A model generated the notes under the pieces. It was not told where the DNA came from. It did not search any database and worked only from the letters and a program-made list of their open reading frames with translations. Shown piece by piece: positions 1 through 8,206 of a stretch of 64,000 nt of DNA. This DNA comes from Paraglaciecola sp030730205. Lineage in GTDB: Bacteria; Pseudomonadota; Gammaproteobacteria; Enterobacterales; Alteromonadaceae. How positions within the stretch are numbered: position 1 is the first letter of the stretch; the number at the start of each line of letters is the position of its first letter. The translations under genes were made by a program, and so were the position numbers. The DNA is taken from contig NZ_JBGQOM010000001.1 in the NCBI RefSeq assembly GCF_052119645.1, positions 124,001 to 188,000 on the forward strand, given 5' to 3'.

Positions 1-1
1 C

Positions 2-49
2 CTATTGAATAACGCCTTAGATGAAGAAAAATTAAAAAAAACCCAATAA
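2..49 (+). CDS. C-terminal end of an upstream gene (partial)
   Basis: An open frame enters from the left edge and ends at TAA 47-49, encoding about 15 residues with a charged tail (DEEKLKKTQ). It stops 23 bases before glpK with no terminator between, so it is probably the previous gene of the same operon. Too little is present to identify it. The call rests only on the frame and its position. Confidence 0.4.
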   Translation, partial: LLNNALDEEKLKKTQ

Positions 50-72
50 AGTTGTAAAGGACAAGAATAACC

Positions 73-1566
73 ATGCAGATCTCAAACTGTGTACTTGCTA
101 TCGATCAAGGAACGACCTCTACTCGAGCCATTGTATTTGCGCCAGACTCCAGCATCGTTGCCGTCGCTCAACAAGAATTCGCCCAGCATTATCCCCATGA
201 TGGATGGGTAGAACATGACCCTGAAGATATATGGACCTCTACGGTAGTGGTATGTCGCGAAGCAGTATCAAAAGCCATTGCAAAAGGGGCAAGGATCGCA
301 GCCATCGGCGTAACCAATCAACGTGAAACCACAGTAGTGTGGGATCGCAATACCGGCCAAACTATTTACAACGCCATCGTATGGCAAGACAGAAGAACCG
401 CCAGTGTCTGTCGAAATTTACAAGAGAAAGGCTTATTTGAAGAAGTTAACTCTCGTACGGGCTTATTACTTGACCCTTATTTTTCAGCCTCAAAAGTGGC
501 ATGGATCTTAGATAATGTTGAGGGCGCGCGAGTCAAAGCAGAAGCCGGAGAACTTGCCTTTGGCACCATTGATTCATTTTTAATATGGCGCCTAACCGAT
601 GGACAAATGCATGCCACCGATGTCACCAATGCCAGTCGTACCAACCTCTTTAATATTCACGATATGACGTGGGACGACAAGCTACTCGAAATATTTAATG
701 TACCCAAGTCAGTGTTACCTACAGTAAAAGAGTGTGCGGATGATTATGGTCACACCAATGACGAGTTATTAGGTTTCTCCTTACCTATACTTGGTGTGGC
801 GGGTGATCAACAAGCCGCCAGTATTGGCCAATGCTGCTTTAAACAAGGCACCATCAAAAGCACATACGGTACTGGATGCTTTGTAATGCTCAATACCGGC
901 GAAAAAGCCTTTGCTTCTAAAAACAAGTTACTCACCACTGTCGCCTATACCATTAAAGGTACAACCCATTATGCCCTGGAAGGTTCTATTTTTATTGCCG
1001 GAGCCGCAGTTCAATGGTTGCGGGATGGCCTAGGCCTCATACGAAGTGCCTCAGAAACTGAGGCGCTGGCGAAAACCGTCGACGATGATCATGGTGTTTT
1101 CATGGTTCCTGCTTTTGCTGGTTTAGGTGCCCCGCATTGGGCGCCAGATGCAAGGGGCGCAATTTATGGATTAACACGTGGCACCACGAATGCGCATTTT
1201 GTGCGTGCAGCACTTGAGTCTGTTTGTTATCAAACCACTGACTTAATGCATGCGATGGCCGAAGATGGTGTATCCATTAAGAAAATCAGGGTTGACGGCG
1301 GCATGGTTGCCAATAACTGGTTGTGTCAGTTTTTATCCAATATTCTCGATGTCACAGTTGAGCGACCTAAGTTAATGGAAACTACCGCATTAGGTGCAGC
1401 CTATCTTGCCGGTTTACAAGCTGGTATTTATAACTCAATTGAAGAACTTACCCTGCTGAATCAAGTTGATGTTGAATTTACCTCTACAATGGACAGTCCC
1501 AGCCGAGAGCGACTTCTCAAAGGTTGGCAAAGCGCGGTGCAAAGCACCTTAGGATTCCAAGCATGA
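73..1566 (+). CDS. glpK: Glycerol kinase GlpK
   Basis: Phosphorylates glycerol with ATP to sn-glycerol 3-phosphate in the cytoplasm. It is an FGGY-family sugar kinase of 497 residues, close to the 502 of E. coli GlpK. Visible motifs are the N-terminal phosphate loop DQGTTSTRA (about residues 11-19), NQRETTVVWDR with the glycerol-contacting Arg-Glu pair, the GVAGDQQAA loop with the catalytic Asp at 245, and METTALGAAYLAG near 435. The start has AAAGGA 11 bases upstream. The stop codon overlaps the galM start (ATGA), so the two are translationally coupled. No glpF aquaporin is beside it, which suggests that glycerol is released inside the cell rather than taken up as such. Other FGGY kinases are possible, but the nearby glpD and glpR favour glycerol. 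Confidence 0.93.
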   Translation: MQISNCVLAIDQGTTSTRAIVFAPDSSIVAVAQQEFAQHYPHDGWVEHDPEDIWTSTVVVCREAVSKAIAKGARIAAIGVTNQRETTVVWDRNTGQTIYNAIVWQDRRTASVCRNLQEKGLFEEVNSRTGLLLDPYFSASKVAWILDNVEGARVKAEAGELAFGTIDSFLIWRLTDGQMHATDVTNASRTNLFNIHDMTWDDKLLEIFNVPKSVLPTVKECADDYGHTNDELLGFSLPILGVAGDQQAASIGQCCFKQGTIKSTYGTGCFVMLNTGEKAFASKNKLLTTVAYTIKGTTHYALEGSIFIAGAAVQWLRDGLGLIRSASETEALAKTVDDDHGVFMVPAFAGLGAPHWAPDARGAIYGLTRGTTNAHFVRAALESVCYQTTDLMHAMAEDGVSIKKIRVDGGMVANNWLCQFLSNILDVTVERPKLMETTALGAAYLAGLQAGIYNSIEELTLLNQVDVEFTSTMDSPSRERLLKGWQSAVQSTLGFQA

Positions 1567-2621
1567 TCAAAACAGCGCATTTTGGCCTACTCCCAAATGG
1601 TCAAGCAGTTGAGCAAATAAGCTTAATTAATCGTAAAGGGATGCAAGTAGATATCCTTAATCTTGGTGGCATTATTCGGCGTTGGTTAGTACCCACATCG
1701 GCTGCATCACCTACAGATATTGTTCTAGGCTTTGATTCATTAGAGGATTACCTTGCGGATCAAGCTTATCTTGGCGCGCTGGTTGGGCGCTACGCCAACC
1801 GGATAAAACATGGACAGTTTTCGCTGGATAATAAGGCCTATCAGGTCGATGTTAACCAAGGTGGAAACTGTTTGCACGGTGGGTCTGATGGTTTTAATCG
1901 CCGTGTTTGGCACACCAGCGTGATAAACGAAGGCCTTAACCCCAGCATACGCTTACAACTTATCAGTGAAGACGCTGACCAAGGATTTCCAGGACAGCTC
2001 AATGCAGAAGTCATTTATACGCTAACGGAAGAAAATAGCTTACGTATTGAATACAAAGCGACAACGGATCATCTTACCTTGTATAACCCCACTCAACATA
2101 GTTACTTTAATCTTGCTGGCCACCAGAGCGGTAATATTAACCATCACCATGTGCAGATGTTTGCCAGTTATTTCACGCCAACAGATGCGAATGCCATTCC
2201 AACTGGCGAATTATTAGCGGTGGATAATACCCCCTTTGATTTACGAAAGATGACGCCCGTTATGCAGGGTCTAGCGAGTGATCATCAACAGATAAAAATA
2301 GGTAATGGCTATGATCACAATTGGTGTTTAGACGGATTTAACACCGGCGCTGCGCAGCCCACACTTGCGGCTATTGCTACTGATGAAACGGCAGGACTAA
2401 CCTTAAAAGTATTTACCACTATGCCGGGCATGCAGCTTTATACAGCCAATTACTTAGGGCCAGAGCCTAAAGGAAAAGAAGGTATTGCCTATCAAGATAA
2501 CGGAGCATTGTGTTTTGAAACACAATTCTATCCAGACTCTCCCAATCAAAGCCACTTTCCCTCTGCGCAACTAGCGCCAGGCCAACGCTTTTATTCAGTC
2601 ACTGAGTATCAACTGAGTTGA
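1563..2621 (+). CDS. galM: Aldose 1-epimerase (galactose mutarotase) GalM
   Basis: Interconverts alpha and beta anomers of galactose or glucose in the cytoplasm. The 352-residue protein shows the family motif GRYANRI, His105 in LHGGSDGF, His179 in TQHSYFNLAGH and the catalytic base Glu319 in CFETQFYPDSPNQ, in the usual order and spacing. ATG 1563 was chosen over an in-frame upstream codon because it overlaps the glpK stop as ATGA and has AGGA 8 bases upstream. Coupling of a mutarotase with glycerol kinase is odd for plain glycerol use and points to a galactosyl-glycerol substrate. A retaining GH36 enzyme releases alpha-galactose; a beta-specific galactose dehydrogenase would then need GalM (inference). 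Confidence 0.93.
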   Translation: MIKTAHFGLLPNGQAVEQISLINRKGMQVDILNLGGIIRRWLVPTSAASPTDIVLGFDSLEDYLADQAYLGALVGRYANRIKHGQFSLDNKAYQVDVNQGGNCLHGGSDGFNRRVWHTSVINEGLNPSIRLQLISEDADQGFPGQLNAEVIYTLTEENSLRIEYKATTDHLTLYNPTQHSYFNLAGHQSGNINHHHVQMFASYFTPTDANAIPTGELLAVDNTPFDLRKMTPVMQGLASDHQQIKIGNGYDHNWCLDGFNTGAAQPTLAAIATDETAGLTLKVFTTMPGMQLYTANYLGPEPKGKEGIAYQDNGALCFETQFYPDSPNQSHFPSAQLAPGQRFYSVTEYQLS

Positions 2622-2643
2622 TACTCAGTGTTAGAAGGACATA

Positions 2644-2671
2644 AAAAAACCAGTCAGGAGACTGGTTTTTT
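2644..2671. terminator. Bidirectional terminator between galM and SapC gene
   Basis: A perfect 12-bp stem (AAAAAACCAGTC / GACTGGTTTTTT) with a 4-base AGGA loop. The flanking A and T tracts let it work on both strands. It lies between convergent genes. Confidence 0.9.
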
Positions 2672-2686
2672 GAGGCTGGCGTAAAA

Positions 2687-3442
2687 TTAAGCTGTCGCTT
2701 CTTCTTTTGCAGGCTCTTCAATTCTAAGTTGCAATGATTGAATCGGCGTTTCACCTTCGGTAGACATTTGCACTAAACGGTTTAGTTGGCCTAGTGATAA
2801 TAAGATCGCATAAATGGCACCAAGGAAACCAGCTTTGTGCAATTCAAGAGTTTGCTCATCAGACAGCTCGTGCAAGCGTTTTTCACTGATGCTCTGCATA
2901 CCATTGATGTTGCGTTGTTGGCCGCTGGCATATTGAACACGTAAAACGATAGGATCAAGTAATTTCAATTCAATCAATTTCTTGATAAAACGTTGAGTGG
3001 CCATTTCGCTATTGGCAAGCTCTGACAACAATTTCTGGCGATTGTCTAAATAAGGACTCGCTTCACCCGTTTCAGTAAATAACAATTCACCTTCTTCTTT
3101 ACCCACTAAAGGGCTGTCCGCATCAATATAAACGCCCAATTTGTCGCCATCAGGACGCACATCAAAAGGGTAACGCTGGATATTTAAAGGCACACTGTGC
3201 GCGCTCCACTTACCTGACTGCATGTATAAGTTAACGTTTTGCTCAGTGCCTAACATAACCACGCTGTGAGTAATTTCTGATTTAGGATCTTTCACAAACA
3301 CAATTGGCATACAACTAGCTAGTTGCGCATATTCTTTCAAAGATGCAGCGGCGATATGGGCATCTTTTACATGGGCAAATTCGTGATTTAGATTAACGCG
3401 AAGGTCTTTATGTTTTTCTTTATCTAAGGGGATATAGTTCAT
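2687..3442 (-). CDS. SapC family protein (copy 1)
   Basis: A 251-residue protein homologous along its length to the SapC-family protein encoded at 7435-8184: both open with NYxxLD, followed by a P[IV]V[FY][MV]K[ED]P strand, a YPFDVR/QPFELG segment, YID and an LxQ[LV]NRL helix near the C-terminus. It has no signal peptide or membrane helix, so despite the family name it is not an ABC permease. Members are common beside TonB receptors and halogenase-like proteins in marine proteobacteria; their biochemical role is not known. ATG 3442 is preferred to a longer in-frame reading because AAGAGAAG lies about 7 bases upstream and the length then matches the paralogue. Confidence 0.85.
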   Translation of the reverse strand: MNYIPLDKEKHKDLRVNLNHEFAHVKDAHIAAASLKEYAQLASCMPIVFVKDPKSEITHSVVMLGTEQNVNLYMQSGKWSAHSVPLNIQRYPFDVRPDGDKLGVYIDADSPLVGKEEGELLFTETGEASPYLDNRQKLLSELANSEMATQRFIKKLIELKLLDPIVLRVQYASGQQRNINGMQSISEKRLHELSDEQTLELHKAGFLGAIYAILLSLGQLNRLVQMSTEGETPIQSLQLRIEEPAKEEATA

Positions 3443-3831
3443 GGAATACTTCTCTTTTATATTTTGTTTGTGATGGCTATTTGCTGAGCTGCCAAGTAAT
3501 TCGTTCTGTTCAATTGCTACAAATGGAAATCTGGAGATGTTTGACGTGCCCACTAATCCGTGTCACTAATTCAATCTGCAAGAGGACAAACCTAGCAAAA
3601 ACGGCCAAAAGTATCTTATATTTGCCGGCTTTTGTCACCCCAAGCTTACAGCTTATTTACATACGCCACATGACGTTGCAATTCATAATTAAATTCAGTA
3701 ATAAAAACAAAACCTTAGTTAGGTTAAACGAATGAACTTTTAGAGAGTAATACGTGATATAAACGAGGTGCGTGTAGCAACTGAGCAAAATGAGGCGCTG
3801 AATTTATCTATTCAACACCTCTTTTATCAGC
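3443..3831. other. Intergenic region, 389 bp
   Basis: Separates two minus-strand genes. It holds the Shine-Dalgarno region of the SapC gene on its left and an imperfect hairpin (3794-3822) on its right. A possible plus-strand frame here has no start-site signal and no recognisable product, so no gene is called. No convincing promoter was found. Confidence 0.5.
3793..3823 (-). terminator. Possible terminator of the DUF4870 gene
   Basis: On the minus strand GAGGTGTTGAA pairs with TTCAGCGCCTC, with two G-U wobbles and a loop of about 8 bases, a few bases after the DUF4870 stop. The T tract after it is weak. Confidence 0.4.
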
Positions 3832-4185
3832 CTATTTGATTAAGCGTATTGCGAAGGGCGTTAAATAATATTCCCCGTTAGAGGCTTTTATTGCGCCTAA
3901 AACACAAAAAATTAAATGGCACAAACCAAGTACGGGAAACAACAACGCGCCAATTAATATGATAGTTAAAATAAAACAGATAAAGTAACCAATAGCAGCC
4001 GTGATACACCAATTCAATGCTTCTTTGGCATGACCACAAATAAACGCATCGTCTTTTTTAACCAGATACATCACTAGCCCAGGAATAAAGCCAAAAAATA
4101 TCGTACCTATCCAAGTCAGTAGTGCTAAATTTTTTGAATCTTGATCAACGACGACCCTTGAAACCTCATTTTCAAAATCACTCAT
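3832..4185 (-). CDS. DUF4870 domain membrane protein
   Basis: A 117-residue inner-membrane protein matching the DUF4870/Tic20-like pattern: a short acidic N-terminus, a first hydrophobic helix (LLTWIGTIFFGFIPGLVMYLVKK), the conserved HAKEALNW segment near residue 52, two long hydrophobic stretches, and a C-terminal NGEYYLTPFAIRLIK tail. GGAG lies about 6 bases before the start. Function in bacteria is unknown. It is separated by about 140 bases from glpD and is probably not part of the sugar locus. Confidence 0.8.
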   Translation of the reverse strand: MSDFENEVSRVVVDQDSKNLALLTWIGTIFFGFIPGLVMYLVKKDDAFICGHAKEALNWCITAAIGYFICFILTIILIGALLFPVLGLCHLIFCVLGAIKASNGEYYLTPFAIRLIK

Positions 4186-4326
4186 AGGAACTCCTTTTTA
4201 TTAAGCCTTGTTGTTTTGCTTCCCTTTCAGTTTGAATGACGCTGAAGCGGTAATCAACACTGATGATTGAATCTAAAACGAAACCCTCACCAGTGCAATA
4301 GCGCAGCAATAAACATGAGCCGCGCC

Positions 4327-5940
4327 TTATGGGGCAGAGATACTGTCTTTATACTCTTGCAACTTGGCCTTTGCCTCATTGCCAAACAGAATTTCACAGG
4401 CTTCAACTAAACCAGGCGCCCCCAAGATATCTTCATCTCGAACCACCAAAGAGATTTTCGAACGCCGGCGTAGAAAGTCTTCTAGTTTAGTCACCATTTC
4501 TCGCTCAGCAGCATGCTCTATTTCAACTCTTAGGTATTCTGACTTTTCGATAAGTAGCTCTGCTTTTTCAGGGTTCTCACGAATTTTTTCTAACATGTTA
4601 ATGGCATTGCGTCCATAACGTCGCCAGAATCGAGAGGTCAAAGGCTCTGAAGAGGTAGCCGGCGTCAAATTATCAAACCCCATCAACTTAGCACGATGGA
4701 AAAACTCATCTCTTACTGTGTCGTCGGGCTCGCCATACCATTTGTAATGATTGTAGGGTAAAGACACCCCAAACTTCTCAACGATAGCGGCTACTTCATC
4801 ACCGACGTTGATACAATCTGTCAACTTTCCACCAAAAATAGACATGTAGTTGTGTTCATCATGAGTATCAATGGCGTGTTTTCGAGACAGTTGAACCCAA
4901 TCGGCCTTGCCTCCAGAACCTTTTATCGCTAAGGGACGCACACCACAACGTTCAGAAATAATATCGTCTTTGGTCAAAGGTTTTTCAAGAGCCAATAATT
5001 TGTTGACGTTGTCCAATACAAACTGCCTGTCTTTTTCCGTGACATGGGTTATGGGGCTTTCAACTTGGGTATCAGTGGTACCAATACAGGTTTTAGGCCC
5101 CATAGGGATAACAAAAAACAAGCGGCCATCATCAGCAAAGAAGGTTAACACTTTATTGCTTGGCGTAATGCGATCCACAATAAGATGAATCCCTTTCGAG
5201 AAAACATGATGATGTTCAGTCTTCTCATTGTTGACCACATTTAAGGGATCAACAAAAGGGCCAGCGGCATTAATTAACACCTTAGAGCGAACTTCAAACT
5301 CTTGACCCGAGATACAATCTTTCGCTTTTGTATGCCAAATACCTTCAGAACGCTTAGAGCCAAGTGATTCAACATAATTGGCCGCGATACAGCCGTAACT
5401 CATGCTTGAGCGGATGAAGTTAAATACAAATCGCGCATCGTTGTCGTATAGGTATGCGTCTGAATATTCAAAGCCCCCAGCAACATTTTGAGTATTAACC
5501 ACACTCTCCATTGACTTGATTTTATCACCGGATAAGTAACTCGGCATTTTGGTAAAAAAGCGCCCCATCACCCAGTAAAGTAAGGTACCCATGTAAATAA
5601 ACAGCGGAGGAAAACGAAAGCCTTTTTGAATACTGGTCAAAAAGCGAATTTCTTTAACCGTTGAGGGATAACTGCGCATTAAGTGGTTACGGCTCTTGCA
5701 CAATTTGTTGACCAAACCGTATTCATAACTTTCTAAGTACTTAATACCACCCCACGCTAAATTAGATGAATTAGAGCTAGTGAAACCGGCAAAATCACCT
5801 TTATCAATTAAAGCAACCTTTACCCCCTTCGCAGCCAGTGCTGCAGCAGACACAGCCCCATTAATTCCGCCACCTACAATCAGGACGTCGTAGGTTCCTT
5901 GGGGCAATTTACTAATATTACTTTTTCTTAAGTTGCTCAT
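4327..5940 (-). CDS. glpD: FAD-dependent glycerol-3-phosphate dehydrogenase GlpD
   Basis: Oxidises sn-glycerol 3-phosphate to dihydroxyacetone phosphate at the inner membrane and passes electrons to quinone. The 537-residue protein opens with the FAD Rossmann motif DVLIVGGGINGAVSAAALA (about residues 18-36), then the family block FTSSNSSNLAWGGIKYLE; further on are DRITPSNKVLTF, GTTDTQVESP and SIFGGKLTDCINV. It is somewhat longer than E. coli GlpD (501). It is the last gene of a tight minus-strand run, 25 bases after the symporter. Together with GlpK and GlpR it completes a glycerol branch, and clustering with an alpha-galactosidase argues that the glycerol comes from a galactoside. Confidence 0.92.
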   Translation of the reverse strand: MSNLRKSNISKLPQGTYDVLIVGGGINGAVSAAALAAKGVKVALIDKGDFAGFTSSNSSNLAWGGIKYLESYEYGLVNKLCKSRNHLMRSYPSTVKEIRFLTSIQKGFRFPPLFIYMGTLLYWVMGRFFTKMPSYLSGDKIKSMESVVNTQNVAGGFEYSDAYLYDNDARFVFNFIRSSMSYGCIAANYVESLGSKRSEGIWHTKAKDCISGQEFEVRSKVLINAAGPFVDPLNVVNNEKTEHHHVFSKGIHLIVDRITPSNKVLTFFADDGRLFFVIPMGPKTCIGTTDTQVESPITHVTEKDRQFVLDNVNKLLALEKPLTKDDIISERCGVRPLAIKGSGGKADWVQLSRKHAIDTHDEHNYMSIFGGKLTDCINVGDEVAAIVEKFGVSLPYNHYKWYGEPDDTVRDEFFHRAKLMGFDNLTPATSSEPLTSRFWRRYGRNAINMLEKIRENPEKAELLIEKSEYLRVEIEHAAEREMVTKLEDFLRRRSKISLVVRDEDILGAPGLVEACEILFGNEAKAKLQEYKDSISAP

Positions 5941-5965
5941 TGCGTTTCCGATACTATTCCAACAA

Positions 5966-7432
5966 TTACTCTTTACCCACTAATTCCATTCCATCGTTGC
6001 TACCCCACGCAAACTTAGCGCGTTGGCCAAAGACGAATCTATTAATGAATAGTGCAAAACTAATACAAGAGATCAACGTAACAGGCATCAAATGTATATA
6101 GTGCCAAGACGAATGTAAGGGTGAGAATTCAAAGGTCAAAGAGCCATACATCAATACGCCAAAAATAACTGCCGCAATGCCCGCTCTTGCATCAACATCT
6201 TTAAAGACCAAGCCCACCACAAAAATCGACAATATTGGCATACTCAGTAGACCATTAAGTTGTTGCAGTAAATTGATGATGCTGTCTGCTTGTTGATATA
6301 TCGGCACTAACACTAATGAAAATATCGTTAACAATGCCGTTACCCAACCACTTAAACGCGCCACATTAGGGCTCTTATTAAAGTAAGCTTCATGAATATC
6401 ACACACATACAAAGCTGTAGCAGAATTTAACAAGCTGTTGTAGGTAGATAACACGGCCGCCGCCATAGCGGCAGCAAATACACCGGTTAACCAAAGAGGC
6501 ATCACGTCTCCCACAATACGTCCATAGGCGGCATCACCGATATCACCGTATAACTTAAAGGAGATAATGCCAGGCAACACAATGATGGCCGGAACGATTA
6601 AGATACGGATAACCGCAGCTGCATATACGCCTTTCTGCGCTTCTTTAACATTGGGCGCAGCCATGGCTCTTTGCGTAATGGTTTGGTTGGTTCCCCAGTA
6701 GTACATCTGAATAAAGATCATACCGGTTAACAGGGTTTGCCAAGGTAAGGGTGAGTCTTCATCACCAATTAAGGTCAAACGATCCGCAGGGATGCCACTA
6801 AAGTCGAAATCAATGGCGTATAAAGAGAGAAACACCACCAAAATAGCCATAGTAAGTAGCAATACACCAGAATAGGTATCTGACACTGCAACTGCACGTA
6901 AACCACCAAAGATAGCGTAAATAGCACCTAGGGCAGCAAAGGCAATTGCGATATACATGAGTGGGATATCAACATTGAACATGGTTTGCATAAATAATGA
7001 ACCGGAATAGATAACCGCTGGCATATAAATCAATGCATTACCTAAGAAAAACAACATACCAATAACCGCGCGGATATGTTTGTTGTTGTAACGTTTTTCT
7101 AATAATTCTGTGGTGGTAGTACAGTTATATTTGTAGTAAATCGGAATAAATACTTTAGCTAAAATAATCAAACCAATGACGGCCGCAAACTCCCACCAAG
7201 CTAACAAAGCCATCTGATTACCATTCATACCAACAAGCTGATCCGTACTCAAATTGGTCAGGGTGATAGAGCCCGCAACAAATACCCAGGTTAATCCGCC
7301 ACCCGCTAAAAAGTATTCTTTGTTTTGGCTTTGTTTACTGTGCCCATGGCCACGACATTTTAAGTAGGTTAATAAACCAATAAAGGCCGTCACTGCGCCA
7401 AAGACTAAAGCTTGAATCATATTCTCTGACAT
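5966..7432 (-). CDS. Sodium/solute symporter (SSS/SLC5 family), putative galactosyl-glycerol importer
   Basis: A 488-residue inner-membrane protein with about 14 hydrophobic helices. SSS-family hallmarks are the KEYFLAGGGLTWVFVAGSITLTNLST block (about residues 37-62), the TTTTELLEKRYNNKHIRA loop near 110, GGLRAVAVSDTYSG near 177 and the AAAMAAAVLSTYNSLLNSATALYVCDI stretch near 320 that forms part of the Na+ site. It starts 2 bases after the SapC stop and is followed by glpD. Substrate cannot be read from sequence; the context (cytoplasmic alpha-galactosidase, glp genes) suggests a galactoside or galactosyl-glycerol. Confidence 0.88.
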   Translation of the reverse strand: MSENMIQALVFGAVTAFIGLLTYLKCRGHGHSKQSQNKEYFLAGGGLTWVFVAGSITLTNLSTDQLVGMNGNQMALLAWWEFAAVIGLIILAKVFIPIYYKYNCTTTTELLEKRYNNKHIRAVIGMLFFLGNALIYMPAVIYSGSLFMQTMFNVDIPLMYIAIAFAALGAIYAIFGGLRAVAVSDTYSGVLLLTMAILVVFLSLYAIDFDFSGIPADRLTLIGDEDSPLPWQTLLTGMIFIQMYYWGTNQTITQRAMAAPNVKEAQKGVYAAAVIRILIVPAIIVLPGIISFKLYGDIGDAAYGRIVGDVMPLWLTGVFAAAMAAAVLSTYNSLLNSATALYVCDIHEAYFNKSPNVARLSGWVTALLTIFSLVLVPIYQQADSIINLLQQLNGLLSMPILSIFVVGLVFKDVDARAGIAAVIFGVLMYGSLTFEFSPLHSSWHYIHLMPVTLISCISFALFINRFVFGQRAKFAWGSNDGMELVGKE

Positions 7433-7434
7433 TT

Positions 7435-8184
7435 TTATTCCTCTGCAGCAACGCGCATTTGCACGCCTAAAATAGTATTTTCTGAACGATGATTGTGTTG
7501 CTTAATCAGGCGATTTACCTGAATAAGGGAGGACAAAATGGCGTGAATGGGAAGCAAAAAGTTTTGCGTATTAAGCTCCACTACTTGTGCTTCTGGAAGC
7601 TGACGCAAGGTCTCTTCATCAACGGTATAAATACCTTTAACGCGTGTTTTTTTACCATCACCGAATTCTATAGCCAACTCGATTTCTTTCAGCAGATTTA
7701 AGGCGAGTAACTTCTGGGTAAATTGATGGGTCAATTGTTCTTGCTGATAGTATTCGCCCATCTTATTTTGTACTTGTTGCAAAAATTGGCTTGCTTCGCC
7801 ATTTTGAAAAAGCGCCACGCCCTCTGATTGACTTACGTAATCACTTTGCTCATCAATATAAATGGTTAATGTTTTCTCTTTTGCAGGATCAGCTCCTAAC
7901 TCAAAAGGTTGGCGTAAATAGGCTGAAGGCACATGCACCGCTAACCATTCTTGTTCGGTAAAAAATACATTTTCACCCGCCAGTAAACTCAATAAGGCAA
8001 CAGCCCGAAACTGGCCCTGAGTTGGCTCTTTCATATAAACAACTGGAAAACTACTTGCAGCCGCACCAAACTCATGCACGACTAATGACGCGTGATGCTG
8101 GTGTTTCGAAAAGGCAAAATTGCTGTGTGGTTTTATTTTTATATCCTGATGGGTAGCAGGATCAAGTAGTACATAGTTAGACAT
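7435..8184 (-). CDS. SapC family protein (copy 2)
   Basis: A 249-residue soluble protein, paralogous to the one at 2687-3442, with the same order of conserved segments: NYVLLDPATHQ start, FPVVYMKEP near residue 50, QPFELG, YIDEQSD and LIQVNRLIK near 220. No signal peptide or membrane span is visible. It lies 22 bases after the halogenase-like gene and 2 bases before the symporter gene, so it is in the same transcript. The conserved trio of halogenase-like protein, SapC and TonB receptor suggests a shared but unknown role in nutrient acquisition. Confidence 0.85.
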   Translation of the reverse strand: MSNYVLLDPATHQDIKIKPHSNFAFSKHQHHASLVVHEFGAAASSFPVVYMKEPTQGQFRAVALLSLLAGENVFFTEQEWLAVHVPSAYLRQPFELGADPAKEKTLTIYIDEQSDYVSQSEGVALFQNGEASQFLQQVQNKMGEYYQQEQLTHQFTQKLLALNLLKEIELAIEFGDGKKTRVKGIYTVDEETLRQLPEAQVVELNTQNFLLPIHAILSSLIQVNRLIKQHNHRSENTILGVQMRVAAEE

Positions 8185-8206
8185 GTTTATCTCTCGTCAG
8201 AGGGTA

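Noticed and set aside
3481..3735. 84-codon plus-strand frame upstream of the SapC gene
   Set aside because: No ribosome site, no recognisable product, and it overlaps the SapC start region.
2687..8184. Reading the SapC proteins as antimicrobial-peptide ABC permeases
   Set aside because: Neither protein has membrane helices; the name is inherited and misleading.
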